Of a stretch of 64,000 nucleotides of DNA, positions 51,639 to 60,408 are shown piece by piece (the stretch's first letter is position 1; each line of letters opens with the position of its first letter). The notes under the pieces are model-generated. The model had not been told where the DNA came from. It did no database searches and saw nothing but the letters and a program-made list of their open reading frames with translations. Location: the NCBI GenBank assembly GCA_050313995.1, contig JBNPMM010000003.1; one strand, given 5' to 3'. This stretch comes from JAUMWX01 sp023394215. GTDB lineage: Bacteria; Bacillota; Clostridia; Tissierellales; Peptoniphilaceae. Position numbers and translations under genes: made by a program.

Positions 51639-54600
51639 ATGAAAAATAAGAGACTACTATTATTTATATTTTTATTTGTATTTATGATTGCAAATAAAAA
51701 TATTGTATTGGCAGCCGAAGTCAGTGTTAGTAATGAAGAGCAGTTAAAAGCTGCTATAGAGAACAAAAATGACATAGTGCTTGCCAACGATATCAGCATA
51801 AGTAAGACTATATCCATAACAGAATATGAAGGTACTATAAAGGGAGCAGGTCATAGACTTACTCTTTCCACAGTGCTTGAAAATATGTTTGAAATCAGCG
51901 GAGTGACAACAAATGTTACTTTTGAAAATATAGTTCTTGACGGAGCGAGCAAGGGCAGGATTTTAGATGTTGATTTTGCCAGCGTAACTATAAAGAGTGC
52001 TACGCTTCAAAAAGGTACAACCAATAATTTTCAAGAAAAGTTGGAGCCTCTTGCTGACGGATCAGGTCAAATTAATAAGCAGAGGTATCAAGGCGGGGCT
52101 ATTTATTTGGCCAATGCAAATTTAAGTCTTGAAGACGTTACTTTCAGTGATAATTTTACCCATCATGCAACACCTGAAAGGAAGGGTTTGGATGATATGG
52201 TTTCTTCTCATGGGGGTGCCATCTACTCAGCTACGAGCAATATTAACGTGGTAGGCGGTTCCTTTAATGATAACTATAGCGGGACAACAGTAAGCCAGGT
52301 CGGAAATACAGGAGAAGGCGGAGCTATAAAGTTGGAAGGCGGTTCAAGGTTAAATATCAATGTAGGAGTTTACGATAAAAAGACCTATTTCTTTGGAAAT
52401 CATAACTATAAGACAGTTTCAGCCGTAGGAGGCTCACAAGGCGGGGCTATAGAAGCGACAAATTCGGTTGTAAACATAAATGGTGCGGAATTTACCGTAA
52501 GAGGGGGCTTTGATACCGGTGGAGCCATAAAGTTGGAAGGGGCAGGTTCGGAAACGGATTATAATACCATTAAAAATTCCAAATTTGTACTTGCAGGCGG
52601 GGTTTTACCGCAAATTCCGGAAGCATCCGGCTATTTTGGAACATCAGGTGGAGCAATAGTATCTGAAAATTCTTATTTAACTATAGAAAAATCAAGCTTT
52701 GTTATGCAAGATAATCCAAAGGTGACCTATGCCGGAGGGCATATAGATATAGTGGGCAGCGGAGCTTTTAATTTATACGAATCAACCTTATCAGGAAACG
52801 GTTATGGTTGGAACTCAGCATGGAAGGCTTCAGCTAAATACGGTGGTGCCATAGCATTTGAGAATGGAGCATCAGCCAAGGCACATATAAAAGATACGGA
52901 TTTCACAGGTTTTACAGTGGATCATACCGGTGGCGTGATTTCTGTAGGTCATAGGGAAGGAAATACGGCAGGGCTTGGAAGTACAAGTGTTAGCTTGTTG
53001 ATGGAAAATACAAGCTTGGATGGAGCGAGAGCCTATACCTGGAACGCTGAATCAGCAGGTGCGGGCATGTATATTGCCGAAGGATCAAATGTTGTTATAA
53101 GCGGCGGAAATATACAAAATATGGACGCAAATTACGGGGGAGCGATTTATAACAGAGGAAATCTTACTCTTATAAATAAGGCGGCTATTGAAAATAACGG
53201 AACAACTCAAATGGCAGCCGGTATTTATAATGATGGATATTTAAATGCCCATAGTGCCGTATTTTTAAATAATCAAAAAACAAATGACGTAAATTTTGCC
53301 GGAGGAAACCATCAGTTTTCAAACGTAGAGCATTCCGGCGGAACTATATATGCAAGAAAGAACGTAATTATAGGTAGCGAAACCACATTTTCAGAAGGAG
53401 AAAAGCAAGACGTTCGTGTTATTGACGGGCAATCATCGGTTATACTTAGCGGTCCGAGAACAGGCAGGGTAAATGTTTCTATAAGTGAAACAGAAAGTCC
53501 TGGAGGAGCAGGGGTATATAATAAGGCTTTTGATGAAAATGCTCATAGACATGTCGGATACCTTGTGGCAAGGGGAATTAATGCGGAAGATTTGACTGCA
53601 GAATATAAGCAGGATATTCCGGACTCTTACAATCCTACGGCAGATGATGCGAAAAATTTCCACTACGTTTCTAAAAGCGTTGAAGCTGAAAAGATAGCTG
53701 CTTTTGATGATCACACAGGAACAGCTTTATGGGATTATGTATTTAATCCTGACAACAATACTGTAGTTTTAGGACAAAGGGCTAAGATGATTTATCATAC
53801 AAATCATAGCGATGCCACTATATCGGACGGAACAGCTGATGCGAATCCGGAAGGACAAAAGCTTGAACAGATTTATACATTTTATCAATCCGGGGATAAT
53901 GCAAATCCTAAGGTTTCTGTAAATAACATAGCGGCGACAGATTTAACCGCTGTGGAAGTAAGTCCGGTATTGGCTAAGTATGATTTCAAGGCTTGGTATA
54001 AGGATAGTGCAAAGGCGAAAGCTTTGAATGACATTGCCGATGCTGAAAAATATGATTTTGAAAAGCTTAATTTTACAAATACATGGCATGGAGCAAATCC
54101 TACATCTGAAATAACCGATATTTTGAATTTTGCTGCTAAGAATACTTTAAACACATATGCGGTTTATACTGGTAGAATAAGTGTGAGGAAAAATTGGCAA
54201 GATCCTACAGGTGCTATTTTGGCGGACTTGACAGGAAAATCAGTTACAATAAATCTTCTTAGAGGAACCGAGCTTGTAAAGACTCTTACATTTAAGGACA
54301 ATAAGTGGGAGGGTGAATTTACGGATGTATTTATGCAAGACGGTACGGGAAGCCCTATTAAATATGAAGTTAAGGAAGAAGGGGAAGATAGGGGAAGCGT
54401 AAGTTTGGACAATAAAGCTTATGAAGTTTCCTATCAAGGTTCTTCAGACCAAGGGTTTGTTATTACAAACAAGGAAAAGGAAGAAGTTTTGGTATCGGTA
54501 AAAGTAACCAAGATATGGAAGGATTCAGACGGTAAGATTTTGGTGGATTTGGCAGGAAAATCCGCTAAGGTTGAATTGTATAAAAACGGTGCAGCTACAG

Positions 54601-55157
54601 GTCAAGAGCTTAATTTGGATGAAAATAACGCTTTTTCAGGAGAATTTACAAATCTAAAATTAAGTGATGGCGAAGGTAAGGCAGCCAATGAGTATACAGT
54701 TAAAGAAGTTGGTCAAAAAGATGACGGGACAATTCAACTTGGTCAGGATACTTATAGGGTTGAAATAGCCGGAGATATGGATAAGGGTTATGAAGTGATA
54801 AATACTAAGGTTAAGGTTGATGAACCGAAACCGGATCCGGATGAACCGAAACCAAATCCGGATGAACCGAAACCGAATCCGGACGAGCCGAAACCGAACC
54901 CGGATGAGCCGAAACCGAATCCGGACGAGCCGAAACCGAATCCGGACGAGCCGAAACCGAATCCGGATGAGCCAAAACCAAATCCGGATGCGCCTAAGCC
55001 TCAACCTAAACCGGAAGTAAAACCGAATCCGGAAGTTAAAGGAGGAGGAAGTCCAAAAACCGGAGATTTTTCAAGTATAATGTTTTATCTTGTAATCTTC
55101 ACTTTAGCTACTTTGAGTCTTTTATCATTGAAGTTAAAGAGAAAAAATAGAATATAA
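51639..55157 (+). CDS. Cell-wall-anchored adhesin with beta-helix, two Cna_B domains and a proline-rich stalk
   Basis: This 1172-aa protein has a signal peptide ending 'NIVLAAE'. Residues about 25-610 form a right-handed beta-helix with many 'GGAIY', 'GGAIKLEG' and 'GGAI' turns, as in pectin-lyase-like adhesins and autotransporters. A linker follows ('LWDYVFNPDNNTVVLGQRAKMIYHTN'), then two Cna_B domains (about 845-945 and 950-1055; 'VRKNWQDPTGAILADLTGKSVTI', 'VTKIWKDSDGKILVDLAGKSAKV'). A stalk of K-P-N-P-D-E-P repeats (about 1060-1120) leads to a GGGSPKTG sorting motif and membrane helix. It is transcribed from a promoter shortly after the glycerol operon and not obviously linked to it. Confidence 0.88.
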   Translation: MKNKRLLLFIFLFVFMIANKNIVLAAEVSVSNEEQLKAAIENKNDIVLANDISISKTISITEYEGTIKGAGHRLTLSTVLENMFEISGVTTNVTFENIVLDGASKGRILDVDFASVTIKSATLQKGTTNNFQEKLEPLADGSGQINKQRYQGGAIYLANANLSLEDVTFSDNFTHHATPERKGLDDMVSSHGGAIYSATSNINVVGGSFNDNYSGTTVSQVGNTGEGGAIKLEGGSRLNINVGVYDKKTYFFGNHNYKTVSAVGGSQGGAIEATNSVVNINGAEFTVRGGFDTGGAIKLEGAGSETDYNTIKNSKFVLAGGVLPQIPEASGYFGTSGGAIVSENSYLTIEKSSFVMQDNPKVTYAGGHIDIVGSGAFNLYESTLSGNGYGWNSAWKASAKYGGAIAFENGASAKAHIKDTDFTGFTVDHTGGVISVGHREGNTAGLGSTSVSLLMENTSLDGARAYTWNAESAGAGMYIAEGSNVVISGGNIQNMDANYGGAIYNRGNLTLINKAAIENNGTTQMAAGIYNDGYLNAHSAVFLNNQKTNDVNFAGGNHQFSNVEHSGGTIYARKNVIIGSETTFSEGEKQDVRVIDGQSSVILSGPRTGRVNVSISETESPGGAGVYNKAFDENAHRHVGYLVARGINAEDLTAEYKQDIPDSYNPTADDAKNFHYVSKSVEAEKIAAFDDHTGTALWDYVFNPDNNTVVLGQRAKMIYHTNHSDATISDGTADANPEGQKLEQIYTFYQSGDNANPKVSVNNIAATDLTAVEVSPVLAKYDFKAWYKDSAKAKALNDIADAEKYDFEKLNFTNTWHGANPTSEITDILNFAAKNTLNTYAVYTGRISVRKNWQDPTGAILADLTGKSVTINLLRGTELVKTLTFKDNKWEGEFTDVFMQDGTGSPIKYEVKEEGEDRGSVSLDNKAYEVSYQGSSDQGFVITNKEKEEVLVSVKVTKIWKDSDGKILVDLAGKSAKVELYKNGAATGQELNLDENNAFSGEFTNLKLSDGEGKAANEYTVKEVGQKDDGTIQLGQDTYRVEIAGDMDKGYEVINTKVKVDEPKPDPDEPKPNPDEPKPNPDEPKPNPDEPKPNPDEPKPNPDEPKPNPDEPKPNPDAPKPQPKPEVKPNPEVKGGGSPKTGDFSSIMFYLVIFTLATLSLLSLKLKRKNRI
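54819..54986 (+). repeat. Eight 21-bp tandem repeats encoding D-E-P-K-P-N-P
   Basis: Eight consecutive 21-base units begin GATGAACCG or GACGAGCCG and code for DEPKP(D/N)P. The codons differ between units only at silent positions. The number of units can change by slippage without breaking the frame, altering the length of the wall-spanning stalk. Confidence 0.9.
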
Positions 55158-55167
55158 GTTTTATAAG

Positions 55168-55205
55168 AAAGCGTGGATGTTAAAAGCATTTACGCTTTTT
55201 ATTTT
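55168..55205 (+). terminator. Terminator after the stalked adhesin
   Basis: AAAGCGT (55168) pairs with ACGCTTT (55192) around a 17-nt loop and is followed by T residues. Confidence 0.7.
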
Positions 55206-55299
55206 GATATGTCTTGAACTTATTTGATAATACTTAAATATCAGGTTTTGAATATTGATTTTTGGGCATCATATAGAATAATGGAAAAGGGGATGGTTG

Positions 55300-56478
55300 A
55301 TGAAAAATACAAAAATTACTTATTTTAAATTTCTGAAGGATGTTTTTATATGTGCATTAGGGGCTTATGGGGGACCTGAGGCTCATTATGGAATATTTTT
55401 TGATCACATGGTTAGGAAGAAAGGCTATTTAAGCGAAGAAGATTTGACAGAACTTATAGCCCTTACAACGATTTTGCCGGGGCCGAGTTCAAGTCAGACT
55501 ATAGCGGCTATAGGATATAAATTTGGGGGAGTGACTTTGGCTATTCTTACTATGCTTGTTTGGGCCTTACCCGGCATAGGACTTATGATTGGTCTTTCTT
55601 TCATTGGGCAGATATCAGGTTTATTAAGTTTATCTCCGGAAATATTCAGATATATAGGACCTATGGCTGTAGCCTTTATAATGACAGCTATTTATAACAT
55701 AGGAAGAAGGGTACTTATTTCAAGACTTGGTTTGTTTTTATTTTTGTCAGCTACTCTCATAAGTTATTTTTATAAAGAGCCTTGGATATCTCCGTTTTTA
55801 TTGTTACTCGGAGGAATATCATCAATAGCAGTTTCAAATAAAAAGAATATTTATAATAAGGTTAGGATAAATCCTCCTTGGAAATATCTTTTTATATTTT
55901 TGATTTTGGCGGTAAGCCTCCCTATCTTGAAAAGTTTTATAAGTCACATAGTTTTAGATATATTTGAAAGTTTTTATAGATATGGATATTTAGTTATAGG
56001 AGGAGGGCAAGTTGTAGTTCCCCTTATGTATAGTGATTTGGTAGAAGTAAATCACTATATGACAAATCAGGATTTTTTAACAGGATATGGATTGGTTCAA
56101 GGGGTTCCGGGGCCCATGTTCAGCTTTTCCGCTTATGCCGGATCTCTTGCTTCGGCGAGTTTGGGTACACTCGGGCAGATTTTAGGCGGTTTGGCTGCCG
56201 GTTTAGCAATTTTTTTGCCTGGAATTCTATTAATATTTTTTATTTATCCCATATGGGAAGAAATGAAAAATATTAAGGCGATAAAGATAGCAATATCGGG
56301 GATAGGTCCGGTTGCGTGTGGGCTTATTTTGGCATCTGCTGTAAGTATGGTTCAAAAAAGTGGTTTAGGAACAGATAACATACTCATAATGACGGTTACA
56401 CTTATTTTACTTTTGACTAAAAAAATACCGGTTCCCTTTATAGTATTGGGGACTGTGCTTACAGGGACATTTTTATAA
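55300..56478 (+). CDS. chrA: Chromate transporter (CHR) family protein
   Basis: The ATG at 55300 gives 392 aa. The protein has two homologous halves of membrane helices, as in long CHR family proteins. The first half has 'GAYGGPEAHYGIFFDHMVRKKGYLSEEDL' and 'TTILPGPSSSQTIAAIGYKFGG'; the second has 'YGYLVIGGGQVVVPLMYSDLV' and 'YGLVQGVPGPMFSFSAYAGSL'. Known members export chromate, but in anaerobes the real anion is unclear. No regulator is adjacent. It stands alone between two adhesin genes. Confidence 0.85.
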   Translation: MKNTKITYFKFLKDVFICALGAYGGPEAHYGIFFDHMVRKKGYLSEEDLTELIALTTILPGPSSSQTIAAIGYKFGGVTLAILTMLVWALPGIGLMIGLSFIGQISGLLSLSPEIFRYIGPMAVAFIMTAIYNIGRRVLISRLGLFLFLSATLISYFYKEPWISPFLLLLGGISSIAVSNKKNIYNKVRINPPWKYLFIFLILAVSLPILKSFISHIVLDIFESFYRYGYLVIGGGQVVVPLMYSDLVEVNHYMTNQDFLTGYGLVQGVPGPMFSFSAYAGSLASASLGTLGQILGGLAAGLAIFLPGILLIFFIYPIWEEMKNIKAIKIAISGIGPVACGLILASAVSMVQKSGLGTDNILIMTVTLILLLTKKIPVPFIVLGTVLTGTFL

Positions 56479-56582
56479 TTATATGGATTAAAATTGAATA
56501 TTTTTAACAATTTCAATTGAAAAAAAACGACTAACATGATAAATTTAGAGTATAATTAACAATCATTGGAAGGAGGAAACAA

Positions 56583-59500
56583 GTGGAATTTTCAAAAAAG
56601 AAACCTTGTTACGTTTGTGTTGTACTTATGCTTGTTCTAATTCTGTTTTTTCCCATAAGAAATGACGGAGTAAGGGCGGCGGGAGAGCCGATTAACAGCT
56701 TTGAAAAATTGAAGGCGGCAGTTGAAGCGGCAAAAGAAGGAGAGGAATTGATTTTAGCTCCGGGGGACTATATTTTTACAGAGGCGATAAATATATCAGG
56801 TAAGAATATTAGCTTTAAGTCCCAAGGACCGGCAGTATTTAAGAAGGCTTCCGGATACAAAAAAGAATTTATAACTATTGATGATAATGCCGGACTTACC
56901 TTGGAAGAAGCAATAACCATGGATGGAGGTAACATAGAAGATTCATCTTATGGTAAGCTTGTAGCCGGACTTATACATAGTAAGGGTAAGCTTGTAATAA
57001 ATGGAGGAACCTATAAAAATGCTAAGGCAAGAGGCGGTTCTTATAAGGCTCCAATTATAGTAAGCGGATCAGAGGCAAGCCTAACTTTAAATGGTGGAAG
57101 CATAGAATCAAATGATTATAGCGGAAGCGGTACAGCTTATTCAGCCGGGGCAATTTTACTTGATAACTCAGCCACTATGGTGATGAATGGTGGAAGTATA
57201 AGCGGAAATCAAGCCGGAAATTATGAACCTTATGCAGGACTTTTGTGGTCCGATTCTCCGGGAGCCGGAGCCATACTTGTAAGACCGAGCACATCACTTA
57301 CAGTAAACGGCGGAGAGGTAAGCGGAAACAAGGGTTGGGGAGGAGCTATCCTTGTAGGAAGCGGAAGTCCTTATGATTATGAGAGATCAGCAACTTCTGA
57401 ATCCGGTCTTAAGCCGCAAGCTAAGTCCAGCCTTATTTTAAATGGAGGACTTTTTACAAATAACCACGGTGTCGGGGGAGGAGCTATTTCCGGCAACGGT
57501 AACGTGGATATACATATACCGGTGGGAAGCAGCGTTGAAATTAAAGAAAACAAAGCCTATCAAGGCGGCGGAATATTTGTATCCGATTGGGCTGTAGACG
57601 GTATAGGCTTAGAAAAAGAAATAGCTAAATTGCCTATAGAAACCTGGTCAAATTATTATATGGGCAAATTCACAATGGAAGGCGGTTTGATTTCAGGCAA
57701 CTTTGCACAAAATTGCGGAGGCGGAGTAAACATATCATCAAACCAAGGACACTTATTAGGTGGACAAATATTAAACAACGAAGCGGGAGACCAGGGTGGA
57801 GGTGTTTATCTTACAACAATACCTTATACCATGAAGGTAGAGAACGCTTATATAGCTGAAAATAAGGCTGATGGCTGGAAGGGAACCATATCGGACGGCA
57901 TAATGCTTCCGGGTGAGAGCGGAGGTGGAATTTGGTTCTGTCCTACAGGAAGTGCTTCGTTCTATGCAGAAGAAGGGGTAGCCTTTTTCGATAATACCGC
58001 AGGCAGTGCGGGAGATGATTTTTGGAGTTCGGATAAGGTTTCAGGACACGGCTATTCAGTGACTATGCCTGATAGATTCTTAGGTGGAAGCAAGGCCTTA
58101 TTTTATAGGGATGAAGATGGAAATAGGTACGCTGAAGGGCAAGAGCCTATAAGCATTAAAAATTCAACCGAAGCCTTGGCTGTAAAGTCTGTTGTTTTGG
58201 ACAGTAAGGAAGTCGTAAAAAGCCTATCAAAGCTCTTTATAATGGGTAATTCGGCATCAAAGGGTGGCGGAATCGGTTCAAACGGCAACATAGTATTTGG
58301 TAGAGTGCCTGGACAAGATAACCCTTTGAAGGACATAGAAGTAGCAAAAACCTGGGAAAAAGGTTTGGAAGGCAGAGAAATAGTTGTAGAATTGAGAGCT
58401 AAAGACGGCGATACGGATTGGCTTATAGAATCTTTTAAACTAAACAAATCAAATGATTATAAATATGTAGTTAAAGGTTTGCCTGCCACTGTAAACGGCA
58501 AAAATATAGAAGATTTAGTATATGTTAAGGAACTTGATTCGTCCTTATATGACGTTGAAGTTTCAAAAATAGAGGAAATCGCTCCCGGAAAATATTCTAT
58601 TAATATAGAAAATAAGCTTAAGAAAAAGACCATAGAAATAAGCAAGGAATGGAAGGGAACAGATCCTGCCCAAGCACCTGCAATAAAAGTATACTTAGTA
58701 AAAAACGGTCAAAAGACAGACAGTTTTGTAGAGTTAAATAAGGAAAATGGCTGGAAGGCAAGCTTTGAAAACTTGCTTGTAAAGGACAGTCTTGAAGGCG
58801 AAGAAAATAAGTATACATTTGTTGAAGAGGGAGAAAAGGGAGGAAAGATAGTCTTATCAGGTACTACTTACAAGGTAGTGTATGAAGGAAATAAGATAAT
58901 AAATGAGAAAGAAGAACTTCCAAGAAAGAATATAGAAGTAAGCAAGGAATGGAAGGGAACAGACCCTGCTCAAGCACCTGCAATAAAAGTATACTTGGTA
59001 AAAAACGGTCAAAAGACAGACAGTTTTGTAGAGTTAAATAAGGAAAATGGCTGGAAGGCAAGTTTTGAAAACTTGCTTGTAAAGGACAGTTTTGAAGGCG
59101 AAGAAAACAAGTATACATTTGTTGAAGAAGGGGAAAAGGGAGGAAAGATAGTCTTATCAGGTACTACATATAAGGTAGTATATGAAGGAAATAAGATAAT
59201 AAATGAAAAGGAAGAACTTCCAAGAAAGAATATAGAAGTAAGCAAGGAATGGAAGGGAACAGACCCTGCTCAAGCACCTGCAATAAAAGTATACTTGGTA
59301 AAAAACGGTCAAAAGACAGACAGTTTTGTAGAGTTAAATAAGGAAAACGGCTGGAAGGCAAGTTTTGAAAACTTGCTTGTAAAGGACAGTTTTGAAGGCG
59401 AAGAAAACAAGTATACATTTGTTGAAGAAGGAGAAAAGGGAGGAAAGATAGTCTTATCAGGTACTACTTACAAGGTAGTGTATGAAGGAAATAAGATAAT

Positions 59501-59639
59501 AAACGAGAAAGAAAAACCTGTAGTTCCAAAGACAGGAGATTTGGGACTTTCTCTACAAATCACCATACTTACTTTTGCCGTAGCTGCTTTGCTTGCAAGT
59601 ATTTTACTCAAGAAAAGAGCTGATATGACCGGTAAGTAA
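56583..59639 (+). CDS. Cell-wall-anchored adhesin with beta-helix and near-identical Cna_B repeats
   Basis: The start is a GTG with GGAAGGAGGAAAC before it. The 1018-aa protein has a signal peptide ('VVLMLVLILFFPIRNDGVRAAG'). A beta-helix (about 35-570) is full of 'GGxI' and 'NGGS' turns ('LNGGSIESNDYSG', 'MNGGSISGNQAG', 'GGAISGNGNVDI'). A first Cna_B domain starts at about 580. Three further Cna_B-type modules of 100 residues (about 682-980; 'SKEWKGTDPAQAPAIKVYLV') differ at only a few positions. The sorting motif is VPKTG, followed by a membrane helix and an RAD-containing tail. Domain order matches the adhesin at 51639, so the two probably arose by duplication and then diverged. Confidence 0.88.
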   Translation: MEFSKKKPCYVCVVLMLVLILFFPIRNDGVRAAGEPINSFEKLKAAVEAAKEGEELILAPGDYIFTEAINISGKNISFKSQGPAVFKKASGYKKEFITIDDNAGLTLEEAITMDGGNIEDSSYGKLVAGLIHSKGKLVINGGTYKNAKARGGSYKAPIIVSGSEASLTLNGGSIESNDYSGSGTAYSAGAILLDNSATMVMNGGSISGNQAGNYEPYAGLLWSDSPGAGAILVRPSTSLTVNGGEVSGNKGWGGAILVGSGSPYDYERSATSESGLKPQAKSSLILNGGLFTNNHGVGGGAISGNGNVDIHIPVGSSVEIKENKAYQGGGIFVSDWAVDGIGLEKEIAKLPIETWSNYYMGKFTMEGGLISGNFAQNCGGGVNISSNQGHLLGGQILNNEAGDQGGGVYLTTIPYTMKVENAYIAENKADGWKGTISDGIMLPGESGGGIWFCPTGSASFYAEEGVAFFDNTAGSAGDDFWSSDKVSGHGYSVTMPDRFLGGSKALFYRDEDGNRYAEGQEPISIKNSTEALAVKSVVLDSKEVVKSLSKLFIMGNSASKGGGIGSNGNIVFGRVPGQDNPLKDIEVAKTWEKGLEGREIVVELRAKDGDTDWLIESFKLNKSNDYKYVVKGLPATVNGKNIEDLVYVKELDSSLYDVEVSKIEEIAPGKYSINIENKLKKKTIEISKEWKGTDPAQAPAIKVYLVKNGQKTDSFVELNKENGWKASFENLLVKDSLEGEENKYTFVEEGEKGGKIVLSGTTYKVVYEGNKIINEKEELPRKNIEVSKEWKGTDPAQAPAIKVYLVKNGQKTDSFVELNKENGWKASFENLLVKDSFEGEENKYTFVEEGEKGGKIVLSGTTYKVVYEGNKIINEKEELPRKNIEVSKEWKGTDPAQAPAIKVYLVKNGQKTDSFVELNKENGWKASFENLLVKDSFEGEENKYTFVEEGEKGGKIVLSGTTYKVVYEGNKIINEKEKPVVPKTGDLGLSLQITILTFAVAALLASILLKKRADMTGK
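58627..59519 (+). repeat. Three 300-bp tandem repeats (Cna_B modules)
   Basis: Three units with an exact 300-base period start near 58627, 58927 and 59227 and are nearly identical, with only scattered single-base differences; the last is shortened at its 3' end where it runs into the sorting signal. Unequal crossing-over could readily change their number. Confidence 0.92.
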
Positions 59640-59658
59640 TAAGCTGAAATATAGGCAT

Positions 59659-59690
59659 AAAAGGGACTATTTTTAATAGTCCCTTTTTAC
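59659..59690 (+). terminator. Strong terminator after the last adhesin
   Basis: AAAAGGGACTATT and AATAGTCCCTTTT form a 13-bp perfect stem with a TTT loop and a T-rich end. Confidence 0.9.
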
Positions 59691-59696
59691 AACCCG

Positions 59697-59729
59697 AAAT
59701 TTCCTATTGTTGGGAAATTTTTTATGTCT
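59697..59729 (+). terminator. Second terminator-like hairpin
   Basis: AAATTTCC and GGGAAATTT pair (8 to 9 bp, one bulged base) around a TATTGTT loop and are followed by T residues. It lies a few bases behind the strong terminator and may act as a back-up. Confidence 0.6.
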
Positions 59730-59839
59730 TTCAAAAGTTACGAAGCGGATAGTGGGAAACCTAAAAGTATCGGAAATATTATAAAAAATAGTATAATGGT
59801 AGAAAGTATATATTTTTTTATAAATTAAGGAAAGTAGGT

Positions 59840-60115
59840 TTGATAGCTTATATGTTTTGGATTTATTATTTAGTCGTGATAAATATTTTGACTTTTTTTA
59901 TATATGCCCTTGATAAGAGAAAGGCTATAAAAAATAAGAGGAGGATAAGTGAAAGAAGTTTGTTTATAATGGCTATTTTAGGAGGTTCTTTTGGGGCTGT
60001 TTTAGCGATGTATACGGTCAGACACAAGACACAAAAATGGTATTTTAGATATCTTATTCCCCTTATTTTTGTTTTCGAGCTTATGGCTTATATATATTTT
60101 TGCTATCTGCTATAA
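59840..60115 (+). CDS. DUF1294 small membrane protein
   Basis: This 91-aa protein (87 aa if the ATG at 59852 is used) has two or three membrane helices. Between the first two stands 'YALDKRKAIKNKRRISERSLFIMAILGGSFGAVLAMYTVRHKTQKWYF' in shortened form; the D-K-x-x-A and R-H-K-T-x-K motifs identify DUF1294. An AAGGAAAG site favours the TTG at 59840. The function is unknown. It nearly touches the next gene and may be cotranscribed. Confidence 0.78.
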   Translation: MIAYMFWIYYLVVINILTFFIYALDKRKAIKNKRRISERSLFIMAILGGSFGAVLAMYTVRHKTQKWYFRYLIPLIFVFELMAYIYFCYLL

Positions 60116-60135
60116 TTATGAAAAAAGGGGCTTTT

Positions 60136-60357
60136 ATGAATAAGGGACAGGAAATGTTTTATAATTTTTATATGAATATGGTCAAGGAAGGAAAGGAAGA
60201 GCAAGCAGACAAGCTTCTAAAAGATGGATTCACCAAGCAGGAAAGCGGTGAGTTTTTTCAATATTTTCCTTTGGTAGAAGATAAGTATTTTGAACTTATA
60301 AGGGAAGAATGTGTAGATAGCCTTAAGGAAGCTATGAGTCATTTTATAAATAAATAA
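60136..60357 (+). CDS. Uncharacterised 73-aa protein
   Basis: The ATG at 60136 follows AAGGGG at close distance. The protein is charged and helical ('MFYNFYMNMVKEGKEEQADKL', 'LIREECVDSLKEAMSHFI') with no membrane segment or known motif. It follows the DUF1294 gene by 20 nt and is closed by a terminator, so it is probably a real, short gene. I do not recognise it. Confidence 0.6.
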   Translation: MNKGQEMFYNFYMNMVKEGKEEQADKLLKDGFTKQESGEFFQYFPLVEDKYFELIREECVDSLKEAMSHFINK

Positions 60358-60404
60358 AAAAAGCTTTCGCTTCGAATAATATTATTCGGAGTGAAAGCTT
60401 TTTA
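60356..60404. terminator. Bidirectional terminator between convergent genes
   Basis: AAAAAAGCTTTC and GAAAGCTTTTT form the base of a stem; CGAATAAT/ATTATTCG continues it inside. Runs of A and T on either side serve both strands. Confidence 0.9.
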
Positions 60405-60408
60405 TTTA

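Noticed and set aside
54660..55020. Arg/Ile-rich and Asn/Arg-rich ORFs on both strands over the proline repeats
   Set aside because: They are shadow frames of the 21-bp repeat in the adhesin gene; repeats keep all frames open. No ribosome site or sensible composition.
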